5,038 nucleotides of DNA from Burkholderiales bacterium (GTDB taxonomy: Bacteria; Pseudomonadota; Gammaproteobacteria; Burkholderiales; Burkholderiaceae_E). The stretch is taken from positions 787,765 through 792,802 of the forward strand of contig CP070753.1 in assembly GCA_020348765.1 (NCBI GenBank). Reading direction: 5' to 3'. This document shows positions 1 to 5,038 of this stretch, piece after piece. The position numbers and the translations under genes were made by a program. Each line of letters starts with the position of its first letter. The first letter of the stretch is position 1. The notes beneath the pieces are model-generated. The model had not been told where the DNA came from and did no database searches. It was given only the letters and a program-made list of their open reading frames with translations.

Positions 1-1671
1 ACGCACGAGGGCCAGAGCGGCGACGTGCAGCCCGTGGAGCGTGCGACCTATTCGGACCTGAAGGGCCAGGGCGGGCTGGCCTGGAGCGCGAGCCGCGGCG
101 GCACGAGCTACGAGGCCGGGGCGTCGCTGACCGGCTCGAGCGTTCAGGCCGAGGCGCTGCGTTTCGGCGAGCTGGGGGCGCGCGCGCCGAAGGTGGACCT
201 GGCCGAGTACGCCGTGGGGCTGACGCGGGGCGAGACCGCGGTGCGGCTCGGGCACGTGTCCTACGGCAATCACCCGCTGCTGGTCAGCGGCATGTCCAGC
301 CGCGGGCTGCTCGTCAGCGCGCGGCCGTGGGAGCGGCTGGACGTGGCGTTCAGCGCGCTGAACGGCACGGCCATCGTCGGCTATGACAACCTGTTCGGTC
401 TGGACACCTGGGACCACCGGGTCGCGGGGGTGACGGTCGGTTACGAGCTGCTGGCCGAGCGGCCCGGGGGGCTGCGCGTCGAGTTCAGCCTGTTCGACGC
501 GTCGATCCAGTCGCAGGTCGATTTCAACGCCGGGATGGTGCCCGATGCCGAGCGCAGCCGGGGGCTGGGGCTGCGGCTGCTGGCGGCCTCGCCCGAGGGG
601 CGGGTGCGGGCCGAAGTGGCCTGGGCGCGTTCGCGCTACGTGAACCCGTTCGATCCGCTGCTGGCGCAGGGCGAGGCGCTGCAGCCGGTGGCGGAGACGC
701 GCGGCGAGGGTCGGATCGTCGATTTGAGCTTCGATCTGCTGCGTTCGGCGACCACGTTCTCGGAGCAGCATCCGCTGGACGTGACGCTGACGCTGCACCA
801 TGACCAGGTCGACCCGCTGTACAAGAGCCTGGGGGCGTTCTTTGCCACCGACCAGCGGGTGAACCGGGTCGGGCTCGCGATGTCGATGGGCGGGGCGCAG
901 GTGCAGTTCGGGGCCTCCAGCAGCGTGGACAACCTGCGCGACGTGCCGACGCTGCTGAAGACGCGCACCTCGGACCGGTCGGTGAACGTGGCGCTGCCGC
1001 TGCCGAGCTGGTTCGGGCCCGGCGATGGCTCGCCGACCTGGTGGCCGTCGCTGAACTACGGCTGGCAGTGGGTGCACCAGCGGGCGGTGAACGTGCCGGC
1101 GATCGAGGACTCGGGCTTTGCCGATTCGCACCGTCCGGACCAGAAGAACACGAGCCACACGCTGAACCTGTCCTGGGCGTTTCATCCGGTGACGTTCAGC
1201 TACGGGCTGAGCTACGCGTTTCAGGACAACCGCCAGCCGGGCCGGGAGCGGGCGGACTTCCGCAATCTGGGGCACCAGGTGTCCGGGTCGTGGCAGATCG
1301 GCGACGGGCTGAACGCGACGCTGGGTTTCGGGCGCACGCGCAGCTACAGCACCGAGCAGGCGCTGGCGACCTACGTGAACAACGTGTCGCTCGGTGGGGA
1401 CTGGGCGATCACGCCGAGCTGGAGCGTGGCGGCGAACCTGAACAAGACGCTGAACACGAACTCGGAGGACACGAGCCTGTCGCGCAACGACGGGTTGCAG
1501 GCGCAGCTGACGTACCGGTTCGAGCTGCCGGGTGCGGGGCGGCCGCTGCCGGGGCAGGCGTTCGTGCGTTATTCGCAGAACAGTGCGCGCACGCGCGACG
1601 ACATCTTCCTGTTCAGTTCGCGCCAGCGGGCGTGGTTCGTGGACATGGGGGTGTCGCTGTCGCTGTTCTGA
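1..1671 (+). CDS. Outer-membrane beta-barrel protein, C-terminal part (5' end outside window)
   Basis: The reading frame is open from the first base to a TGA at 1669-1671, giving 556 visible residues. The true start lies upstream; the GTG at 25 has no convincing ribosome binding site and no signal peptide follows it. The protein consists almost throughout of short amphipathic segments with alternating hydrophobic and polar residues, separated by Gly/Asn/Asp-rich turns. It has many Tyr, Trp and Phe at segment ends and no cysteine in the visible part. It ends WFVDMGVSLSLF, with alternating hydrophobics and a terminal Phe, the classic signature read by the BAM machinery for outer-membrane insertion. 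Known: such proteins act as porins, receptors or secretion channels. Seen: no TonB box, plug domain or autotransporter passenger in this part. Codon use is strongly G-ending (gcg, ctg, gtg, cgg), as in the next gene. Inferred: the outer-membrane partner of the downstream exported protein. Substrate and exact family are not recognised. Confidence 0.8.
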   Translation, partial: THEGQSGDVQPVERATYSDLKGQGGLAWSASRGGTSYEAGASLTGSSVQAEALRFGELGARAPKVDLAEYAVGLTRGETAVRLGHVSYGNHPLLVSGMSSRGLLVSARPWERLDVAFSALNGTAIVGYDNLFGLDTWDHRVAGVTVGYELLAERPGGLRVEFSLFDASIQSQVDFNAGMVPDAERSRGLGLRLLAASPEGRVRAEVAWARSRYVNPFDPLLAQGEALQPVAETRGEGRIVDLSFDLLRSATTFSEQHPLDVTLTLHHDQVDPLYKSLGAFFATDQRVNRVGLAMSMGGAQVQFGASSSVDNLRDVPTLLKTRTSDRSVNVALPLPSWFGPGDGSPTWWPSLNYGWQWVHQRAVNVPAIEDSGFADSHRPDQKNTSHTLNLSWAFHPVTFSYGLSYAFQDNRQPGRERADFRNLGHQVSGSWQIGDGLNATLGFGRTRSYSTEQALATYVNNVSLGGDWAITPSWSVAANLNKTLNTNSEDTSLSRNDGLQAQLTYRFELPGAGRPLPGQAFVRYSQNSARTRDDIFLFSSRQRAWFVDMGVSLSLF

Positions 1672-1716
1672 GCGGTGCAGTGGTGCGGGCACGGGATGCG
1701 CGGGTTGAGGTGAGGC

Positions 1717-1737
1717 GCGCGCAGCTGCGATGCGCGC
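1717..1737 (+). terminator. GC hairpin between barrel gene and FnIII-like gene
   Basis: GCGCGCA (1717-1723) and TGCGCGC (1731-1737) form a perfect 7-bp stem around a 7-base loop, 45 bases after the barrel stop codon. No T run follows, so this is not a standard intrinsic terminator. It could be an mRNA-stabilising or attenuating structure, or a chance outcome of high GC content. The downstream gene can still be co-transcribed with the barrel gene. Confidence 0.25.
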
Positions 1738-1784
1738 GGGTCGGGCAAGCGGGAGTACGAGGCGAACGGACGCGGTGAACACGC

Positions 1785-1789
1785 GAGGA
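1785..1789 (+). promoter_or_regulatory. Ribosome binding site that decides the GTG start at 1798
   Basis: GAGGA lies 8 bases before the GTG at 1798, 11 before the GTG at 1801 and 17 before the ATG at 1807. The spacing favours GTG 1798. The ATG at 1807 would give a cleaner signal peptide (MRRLLAIVLG) but has only a weak GGTG nearby. Confidence 0.45.
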
Positions 1790-1797
1790 CGTATCGG

Positions 1798-3123
1798 GTG
1801 GTGAAGATGAGACGGCTGCTGGCGATCGTGTTGGGTAGTTGCGCGCTGCTGTGGCAGGTGCCGGCGGCGGCGGTGACGGCGGTCAATCCGTTTGGCGTGA
1901 ACGTGGCCAGCTCGGGGCCGACGACGGTGTTCCTGACCTTCCAGAGCCTGGATGCGAACGAGGTGCCGGTCGAGGCGTTCTGGTGCGGGGAGCTGACGGC
2001 GGCGCTGATGAGCGCCAACCCGAACCTGCAGCTGCCGTTCGCGGTGCAGACCGCCAACCCGTGCGTGCCGGGCACGATCTATGGGCGGCTGCCGGTGCGG
2101 CTGGATCGGTCGCGCACCAGCACCAGCGGCGCGTTCAGCAATCTGACCGACATCATGACGATTCCGGCCTCGGTGTCGCGGCGTGCGTACCAGGACGCGA
2201 TCGCGGGCAAGAACTCGGCCTTCTTCTACGTGCGGCGGTTCACGGGCGGAGTCGGCGGCGACAAGTTCGTGATCGTGACCTGCCGCATGGCCGGCGGCGG
2301 TGCGCGGGTGGCGCTGGCGCTGCTCGATGTGCGGCTGGCGTTCGAGACGGCGCGTGGACCGGTGCCGGTGCTGGCGGTCGAGCGTGACACGGCGCCGCCG
2401 CCGTTTGCCGCGCGCATCGTCTACAACGGCACCGGCACCTTGCGCGGGCGCTGGGAGGTGGTGCTGCCCGGGGATCCGGAGCCCAGCGAGGAGGATCTGC
2501 TGACCGAGGCGACGCTGCCGGTGGAGCGGCGCGGGCTGCAGCGGCGTTACACGCTCGTGGAGCGCTTCTCGGTGTTTCTTCCGCCCACCGGCAAGGTGAC
2601 GATTCCCGGGCCGGATCCGCAGCAACTGCCGCATCGCTCGGACGGCCCGTACAAGGTGCTGCTGCGCATCGAGGCCAGCGACGACAAGGAGGCGACCTCG
2701 AACACCGGCGACGGGCGGCTGGCGATCGCCGGTGGTGTGGCCGGGTTCCCGATGCCGGTGCTGCGCTACTACGTGGGCTCGGCCGATGTGCTGGCGCGGC
2801 TGGCGCTGGCCGCGCAGGGGCCGAGGACGGTGGCGCAGTTCCTGCCGCTCGACGAGGCGCAGGTCGGTGCGAGCGGGCCGCTGGCGTTTCAGTGGGTGGA
2901 CGTGCAGGGCGGGGCGCTGTACCGGCTGGAGGTGCGCGCAGCCGACGAGCAGTCGGCGCTCGAGGCGCTGGTGCGTGCCGGGGTGGCGAACTACGAGGCG
3001 CCGCCGTGGCTGCTCGAGCAGCGTGCCGGGCAAACACTCAGGTGGCGGGTGGTGGCGCTCGATGCCGCGGGCAACGCGATCGGCGAGAGCGGCTGGCGCA
3101 GCGTCGCCGTGCGGGCCGAGTAG
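1798..3123 (+). CDS. Exported protein with fibronectin type III-like C-terminal domain
   Basis: 441 residues from GTG 1798, or 438 from the alternative ATG 1807. An N-terminal Sec signal has basic residues (K3, R5, R6), a hydrophobic core at about 7-21 and a likely cleavage after the AAA at 23-25. C15 sits in LGSC, a poor lipobox inside the hydrophobic core, so a lipoprotein is less likely. The mature N-terminal part (about 26-185) is a beta-rich domain with C63, C89 and C162; C63 and C89 could form a disulfide. The middle part (about 190-335) is also beta-rich. Residues about 345-441 resemble an FnIII sandwich: FQWVDVQGGALYRLEV, then a W-R-V-V-A-L-D-A-A-G-N strand and turn, then a final V-A-V strand. 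It starts 126 bases after the barrel gene on the same strand with the same codon style, suggesting an operon. Inferred: a periplasmic or surface partner of that barrel. No catalytic motif is seen and the family is not recognised. Confidence 0.8.
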   Translation: MVKMRRLLAIVLGSCALLWQVPAAAVTAVNPFGVNVASSGPTTVFLTFQSLDANEVPVEAFWCGELTAALMSANPNLQLPFAVQTANPCVPGTIYGRLPVRLDRSRTSTSGAFSNLTDIMTIPASVSRRAYQDAIAGKNSAFFYVRRFTGGVGGDKFVIVTCRMAGGGARVALALLDVRLAFETARGPVPVLAVERDTAPPPFAARIVYNGTGTLRGRWEVVLPGDPEPSEEDLLTEATLPVERRGLQRRYTLVERFSVFLPPTGKVTIPGPDPQQLPHRSDGPYKVLLRIEASDDKEATSNTGDGRLAIAGGVAGFPMPVLRYYVGSADVLARLALAAQGPRTVAQFLPLDEAQVGASGPLAFQWVDVQGGALYRLEVRAADEQSALEALVRAGVANYEAPPWLLEQRAGQTLRWRVVALDAAGNAIGESGWRSVAVRAE

Positions 3124-3151
3124 AGCCAGCGGTGCGCGATGCGCCTGTCAA

Positions 3152-3168
3152 CCGTGGCCTCGCCACGG
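3152..3168 (+). terminator. Terminator-like hairpin after FnIII-like gene
   Basis: CCGTGGC (3152-3158) and GCCACGG (3162-3168) make a perfect 7-bp stem with the 3-base loop CTC, 28 bases after the stop codon. Only CGTT follows rather than a T run. Position and symmetry suit a transcript 3' end, possibly an atypical or Rho-assisted one in a high-GC genome. Confidence 0.45.
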
Positions 3169-3403
3169 CGTTGGTGCAAGTGCCAGCGCAACAACGACGA
3201 ATTGCTGCATAGCCGCGCATGCGGGTGTGCGATGAGGCGTGCCTAGACGATCGGTCGGTCGTGTGCTTGGCACGTGTCCGGGGGGGCGCGGCGGCGCGTG
3301 AACCTGCGCGCGTCGCATCGTCTCTTCCGGAATTCGGGCAGAGCGGGTAGCGACGGTCGTTCGATGCGGTCGCGGTGCTCGCTTGCACCCAGAACAACGG
3401 TGA

Positions 3404-3432
3404 GGAGGACGATTATGAGCGCGGACAGCTGA
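3404..3432 (+). other. Strong Shine-Dalgarno with a five-codon open frame (possible leader peptide or gene remnant)
   Basis: GGAGG (3404-3408) is followed six bases later by ATG at 3415, which encodes MSADS and then stops (TGA 3430-3432). The signal is as good as those of the two downstream genes. The block GGAGGACGA-NN-ATG is shared with the start region of the gene at 4225, and the similarity extends upstream over an ACCC...AACA stretch. The MSADS frame differs from that of the gene at 3543, whose start lies 110 bases beyond the stop. It could be a leader peptide, the surviving start of a lost gene copy, or chance. No regulatory residue run, such as a string of one amino acid, is present. 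Confidence 0.3.
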
Positions 3433-3531
3433 CAGAATCGGAGCGGCGTCGAACCACGTTCGGTGCACTCGCCGCGCAGGCGACGTCGCTGCGGTGGCAG
3501 AAAGTAGTCAAGCTTCGTCAAACTGCGAATT

Positions 3532-3536
3532 GGAGG
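3532..3536 (+). promoter_or_regulatory. Ribosome binding site of the six-cysteine secreted protein
   Basis: GGAGG lies 6 bases before ATG 3543. This decides the start over the in-frame GTG at 3375, which would add 56 residues, bury the signal peptide and lacks a well-placed Shine-Dalgarno. Confidence 0.8.
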
Positions 3537-3542
3537 GGAATC

Positions 3543-3959
3543 ATGAAGAAGCATCTCAATCGACACCTGGCGTCGGTGGCGGTTGCCGCAATCTTGACTT
3601 CGGCGGCAACGACTGCGCAGTCGGCCCCGTACTGGGGTTGCGGGTCCGGATACACGTTCCAGACCCAGTCCAATGCGGCGCGGTGCTACAAGCCGGCCCA
3701 GACACGGTACCGAAGCCTGGAACCCTGCCCTCAGCTGACCGTGCTGGGCATCACCGTCGGCTACGGCCTGGTGCGAGACGTCACCGGAAATACCGACCTC
3801 TGCGTGACGCAGCTCAGGCCGCTCCCGGCGGGCACCAATGCGACGCTTCCGACCGCCTGTCGGTCCGGCTGGAGCAAGCAGGTTCGGTCCGGCGGCGATC
3901 GGTGCCGGCGTGTGTATCCGGAAGACATCCGTGCGCCGAGTGTCAAGAGAGAGCTCTGA
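3543..3959 (+). CDS. Small secreted six-cysteine protein, function unknown
   Basis: 138 residues. The signal peptide is textbook: MKKHLNRH basic region, hydrophobic core at about 9-22, and cleavage after AQSA (residue 28), leaving a mature chain of about 110 residues. The mature part has six cysteines (33, 48, 62, 87, 106, 121), an even number that suits three disulfides in an oxidising compartment. Two of the segments match in exact spacing: C-x-S-G-Y at 33-37 with R-C at 47-48, and C-x-S-G-W at 106-110 with R-C at 120-121. The pattern is C-x-S-G-[YW]-x(9)-R-C, pointing to an internal duplication at the two ends of the chain. The centre (about 64-80) is hydrophobic and Gly-rich but too short and polar for a convincing membrane helix. 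The tail is basic. It is flanked by hairpins and is probably transcribed alone. The family is not recognised; a secreted binding or structural role is only a guess. Confidence 0.75.
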   Translation: MKKHLNRHLASVAVAAILTSAATTAQSAPYWGCGSGYTFQTQSNAARCYKPAQTRYRSLEPCPQLTVLGITVGYGLVRDVTGNTDLCVTQLRPLPAGTNATLPTACRSGWSKQVRSGGDRCRRVYPEDIRAPSVKREL

Positions 3960-3974
3960 CCGAGCGAAGCGCGA

Positions 3975-3998
3975 CCGACCCGGGCGGGGCCGGGTCGG
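3975..3998 (+). terminator. Strong GC hairpin after the six-cysteine gene
   Basis: CCGACCCGG (3975-3983) and CCGGGTCGG (3990-3998) form a perfect 9-bp stem with a 6-base loop, starting 16 bases after the stop codon. It is the most stable hairpin noticed in the gaps. There is no trailing T run, so it is terminator-like rather than a textbook intrinsic terminator. Confidence 0.5.
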
Positions 3999-4072
3999 GG
4001 CGCCAGTGTCCCAAGTGCTGCGAGCGGCCTCGCGTCGGGTCGCGTGAACGCACGAGTGCGCGGCTCGGTGTC

Positions 4073-4099
4073 GTTGACTTGGCAATTGTGCGGGTCAAC
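4073..4099. promoter_or_regulatory. Inverted repeat upstream of the modular secreted gene (possible operator)
   Basis: GTTGAC (4073-4078) is mirrored by GTCAAC (4094-4099) over a 15-base spacer. Inside and overlapping it, GGCAATTG (4081-4088) is nearly mirrored by CAACTGCC (4096-4103), with 7 of 8 positions matching. The repeat covers a TTGACT hexamer. It could be a regulator site or a weak RNA stem; the AT-richer local composition makes it stand out, but the evidence is thin. Confidence 0.25.
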
Positions 4100-4211
4100 T
4101 GCCATGCGGGCCGGCCGTTGTGGATACAACGAGCGAGTGAACAGGGCGCGGCGAGTTGGCCACGAAGTTGACGCCGCCGGGTCGACAATGCCGGAACCCG
4201 CAACAGAGCCG

Positions 4212-4218
4212 AAGGAGG
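4212..4218 (+). promoter_or_regulatory. Ribosome binding site of the modular secreted gene
   Basis: AAGGAGG ends 6 bases before ATG 4225, a near-perfect Shine-Dalgarno that fixes the start even though the N-terminal region before the signal core is long. Confidence 0.85.
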
Positions 4219-4224
4219 ACGACC

Positions 4225-5038
4225 ATGGAAGCCCGACACGAACCGAAACGTGATAGCGGATTTTTCGGCACAGCGGTGAGCTTGACCGGACGGGCAGTTC
4301 GACTGATTGCAGCCGTGGGCTGCGCAGCGATTCCGCTGCTGGTCCAAGCGGGCTCGACGAACTTGCCCATGCGCGGCGGCGGTGGCGGCACGACGTTCAC
4401 GCTCGACTGCGGCGACGACGAGGTGCTGATCGGCGCTTCGGGACGCAGGGGACAGTGGATTGACCAGATCCGGGGTCGGTGCATCAAGGTCACCAACGAG
4501 AACACGTGGGCCGGGAGTGTCACGACCACCGCGCGCCGAGGCAATAACAACCTGGGCACTACGGGCTTCACGATCACTTGTCCGAGAAACACGGCCGTCA
4601 AGCGCATCTCCGGCCGATTCGGTTGGTACGTGCATCGGATCAGCCTGAGGTGCGTGCCGCTCGGGTCCTCCGGAACCAGCTCGACCATCACGGCTTCCGG
4701 TTCGTCGGCAGGCCCCACCGCGTTCGGCTGGGACACCTGTCCCGACAACAAACCGGCGCGCGGCTTCCGAGGTGCTTCGGGCAGCTACATCCACCGGATC
4801 GGACTCGTGTGTCATTCCGGTACCACGCCGACCTTACAAGTCGCGGCGGCGCCGACCAACCTGGTCGCCGTCAATCTGGTCACAACGAGCGGACCCTCGA
4901 CGACCAGTGCCACACCGTTCGTGCAGTTCCAGTGGATCGACCGATCCACGTTCGAATCCGGCTATCGGGTCGTGGCCAATCCGGATCCGCTCAACTCGTT
5001 GACAGCGAGCCGGCGTCGCTCGTTCGACCGGCCGGCGG
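4225..5038 (+). CDS. Secreted modular protein: three C-x(23)-C jacalin-like repeats plus FnIII (3' end outside window)
   Basis: The frame is open from ATG 4225 to the end of the window (271 codons plus one base), so the gene is cut at its 3' end. Residues 1-26 are an unusually long polar N-terminal region, 27-40 the hydrophobic signal core, and VQA at 40-42 the likely cleavage site. After a Gly run (51-55), three repeats follow with cysteines at 62/86, 119/143 and 172/196, each pair exactly 24 residues apart. All contain a G-x-x-G-x-[WY]-[IV]-[DH]-x-I segment (GRRGQWIDQI, GRFGWYVHRI, GASGSYIHRI). Known: the last strand of jacalin-type lectins has a similar G-x-x-G-x-x-[ILV]-D-x-[IL] signature. 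Inferred: a disulfide-stapled beta-prism or related carbohydrate-binding fold. From about residue 207 an FnIII domain begins: PTNL at 210-213 and FQWIDRSTFESGYRVV at 235-250. Codons are C-ending rather than G-ending. It is likely an extracellular adhesin or binding protein; what follows the FnIII start is unknown. Confidence 0.8.
   Translation, partial: MEARHEPKRDSGFFGTAVSLTGRAVRLIAAVGCAAIPLLVQAGSTNLPMRGGGGGTTFTLDCGDDEVLIGASGRRGQWIDQIRGRCIKVTNENTWAGSVTTTARRGNNNLGTTGFTITCPRNTAVKRISGRFGWYVHRISLRCVPLGSSGTSSTITASGSSAGPTAFGWDTCPDNKPARGFRGASGSYIHRIGLVCHSGTTPTLQVAAAPTNLVAVNLVTTSGPSTTSATPFVQFQWIDRSTFESGYRVVANPDPLNSLTASRRRSFDRPA
4396..4812 (+). repeat. Three diverged protein-level repeats (C-x(23)-C units)
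   Basis: Unit 1 spans 4396-4482, unit 2 4567-4653 and unit 3 4723-4812. Each has a Phe four or five residues before the first Cys, then C-x(10)-G-x-x-G-x-[WY]-[IV]-[DH]-x-I-x-x-x-C. The first-Cys to first-Cys distances are 57 and 53 residues. Identity is seen in the protein, not clearly in the DNA, so the duplication is old. The linkers are Thr/Ser/Gly/Asn-rich. Confidence 0.7.

Larger units (their letters stand above)
3124..3542. other. 419-base intergenic region, no full gene recognised
   Basis: The stretch holds a hairpin just after the upstream stop (3152-3168), a Shine-Dalgarno plus ATG that opens only five codons (3404-3432), and the ribosome binding site of the next gene. Open frames on both strands here are Arg/Pro/Ala-rich, lack ribosome binding sites and look like GC-driven shadows. 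No convincing -35/-10 pair could be identified, although a promoter for the next gene must lie here if it is transcribed separately. Confidence 0.5.
3960..4224. other. 265-base intergenic region before the modular secreted gene
   Basis: Contains the 3975-3998 hairpin, an inverted repeat at 4073-4099, a short palindrome GTTGT-GGAT-ACAAC (4117-4130) and the ribosome binding site at 4212-4218. TTGACT (4074-4079) resembles a -35 box, but no good -10 hexamer lies 16-18 bases downstream. No gene is supported here. Confidence 0.45.

Noticed and set aside
1041..1778. 245-codon + strand frame overlapping the barrel 3' end
   Set aside because: It is a shadow frame rich in Ala, Gly and Arg. The overlapping frame has a consistent beta-barrel pattern and a C-terminal Phe signature.
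2240..3037. 265-codon open frame on the - strand opposite the FnIII-like gene
   Set aside because: It is Arg/Pro/Ala-rich low-complexity translation, typical of the antisense of a GC-rich gene. It has no ribosome binding site and is covered by a convincing + strand gene.
3267..3282. Possible sigma-54 promoter (TTGGCACG)
   Set aside because: The -24 element matches, but the -12 position reads CGGG instead of a TTGC-type element, so the site is incomplete.
3243..4085. 280-codon - strand frame across the gap and the six-cysteine gene
   Set aside because: It is Arg-rich with no recognisable domain and overlaps a + strand gene with a clear signal peptide and Shine-Dalgarno.
4074..4102. Sigma-70 promoter from TTGACT at 4074
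   Set aside because: The hexamer at 17-base spacing (4097-4102, AACTGC) is a poor -10 box, so only the inverted repeat is reported.
4044..4253. 69-codon + strand frame overlapping the start of the gene at 4225
   Set aside because: It has no ribosome binding site and no domain, and it overlaps a well-supported start in another frame.
3943..4815. 290-codon - strand frame opposite the modular secreted gene
   Set aside because: The + strand frame shows a strong ribosome binding site, a signal peptide, three ordered cysteine repeats and FnIII. The antisense composition looks random.

Overview
The window is a GC-rich (roughly two thirds G+C by eye) stretch of a Gram-negative bacterial chromosome. 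An outer-membrane beta-barrel ending in phenylalanine, three Sec-type signal peptides and strong GGAGG ribosome binding sites suggest a proteobacterium, with a gammaproteobacterium such as a Xanthomonadales relative as a guess. No tRNA, rRNA, transposase, CRISPR array or housekeeping enzyme is visible. All four genes lie on the + strand, and all four products appear to be exported.

Layout. (1) 1-1671: the 3' part of a large, cysteine-free outer-membrane beta-barrel protein, open at the left edge. (2) 1798-3123: a 441-residue exported protein with a fibronectin type III-like C-terminal domain. It lies 126 bases downstream and is probably the partner of the barrel. (3) 3124-3542: a 419-base gap with a terminator-like hairpin near its start. 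It also holds a well-formed Shine-Dalgarno plus ATG that opens only a five-codon reading frame. (4) 3543-3959: a 138-residue secreted protein with six cysteines and an internal half-repeat. (5) 3960-4224: a gap with a strong GC hairpin and a small inverted repeat. (6) 4225-5038: the 5' part of a secreted modular protein with three C-x(23)-C repeats that recall the jacalin closing-strand motif, followed by the start of a fibronectin type III domain. It runs off the right edge.

How the genes may fit together. The barrel and the FnIII-like protein share strongly G-ending codon use and close spacing, so they look like one unit. The two downstream genes favour C-ending codons and have their own strong ribosome binding sites. 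They are separated from the first pair and from each other by hairpins, so they are probably separate transcription units. The common theme is a cell-surface or secreted set of disulfide-bonded and beta-sandwich adhesion-type domains. No catalytic motif is visible in any product, so the function of the set is not known from sequence alone.
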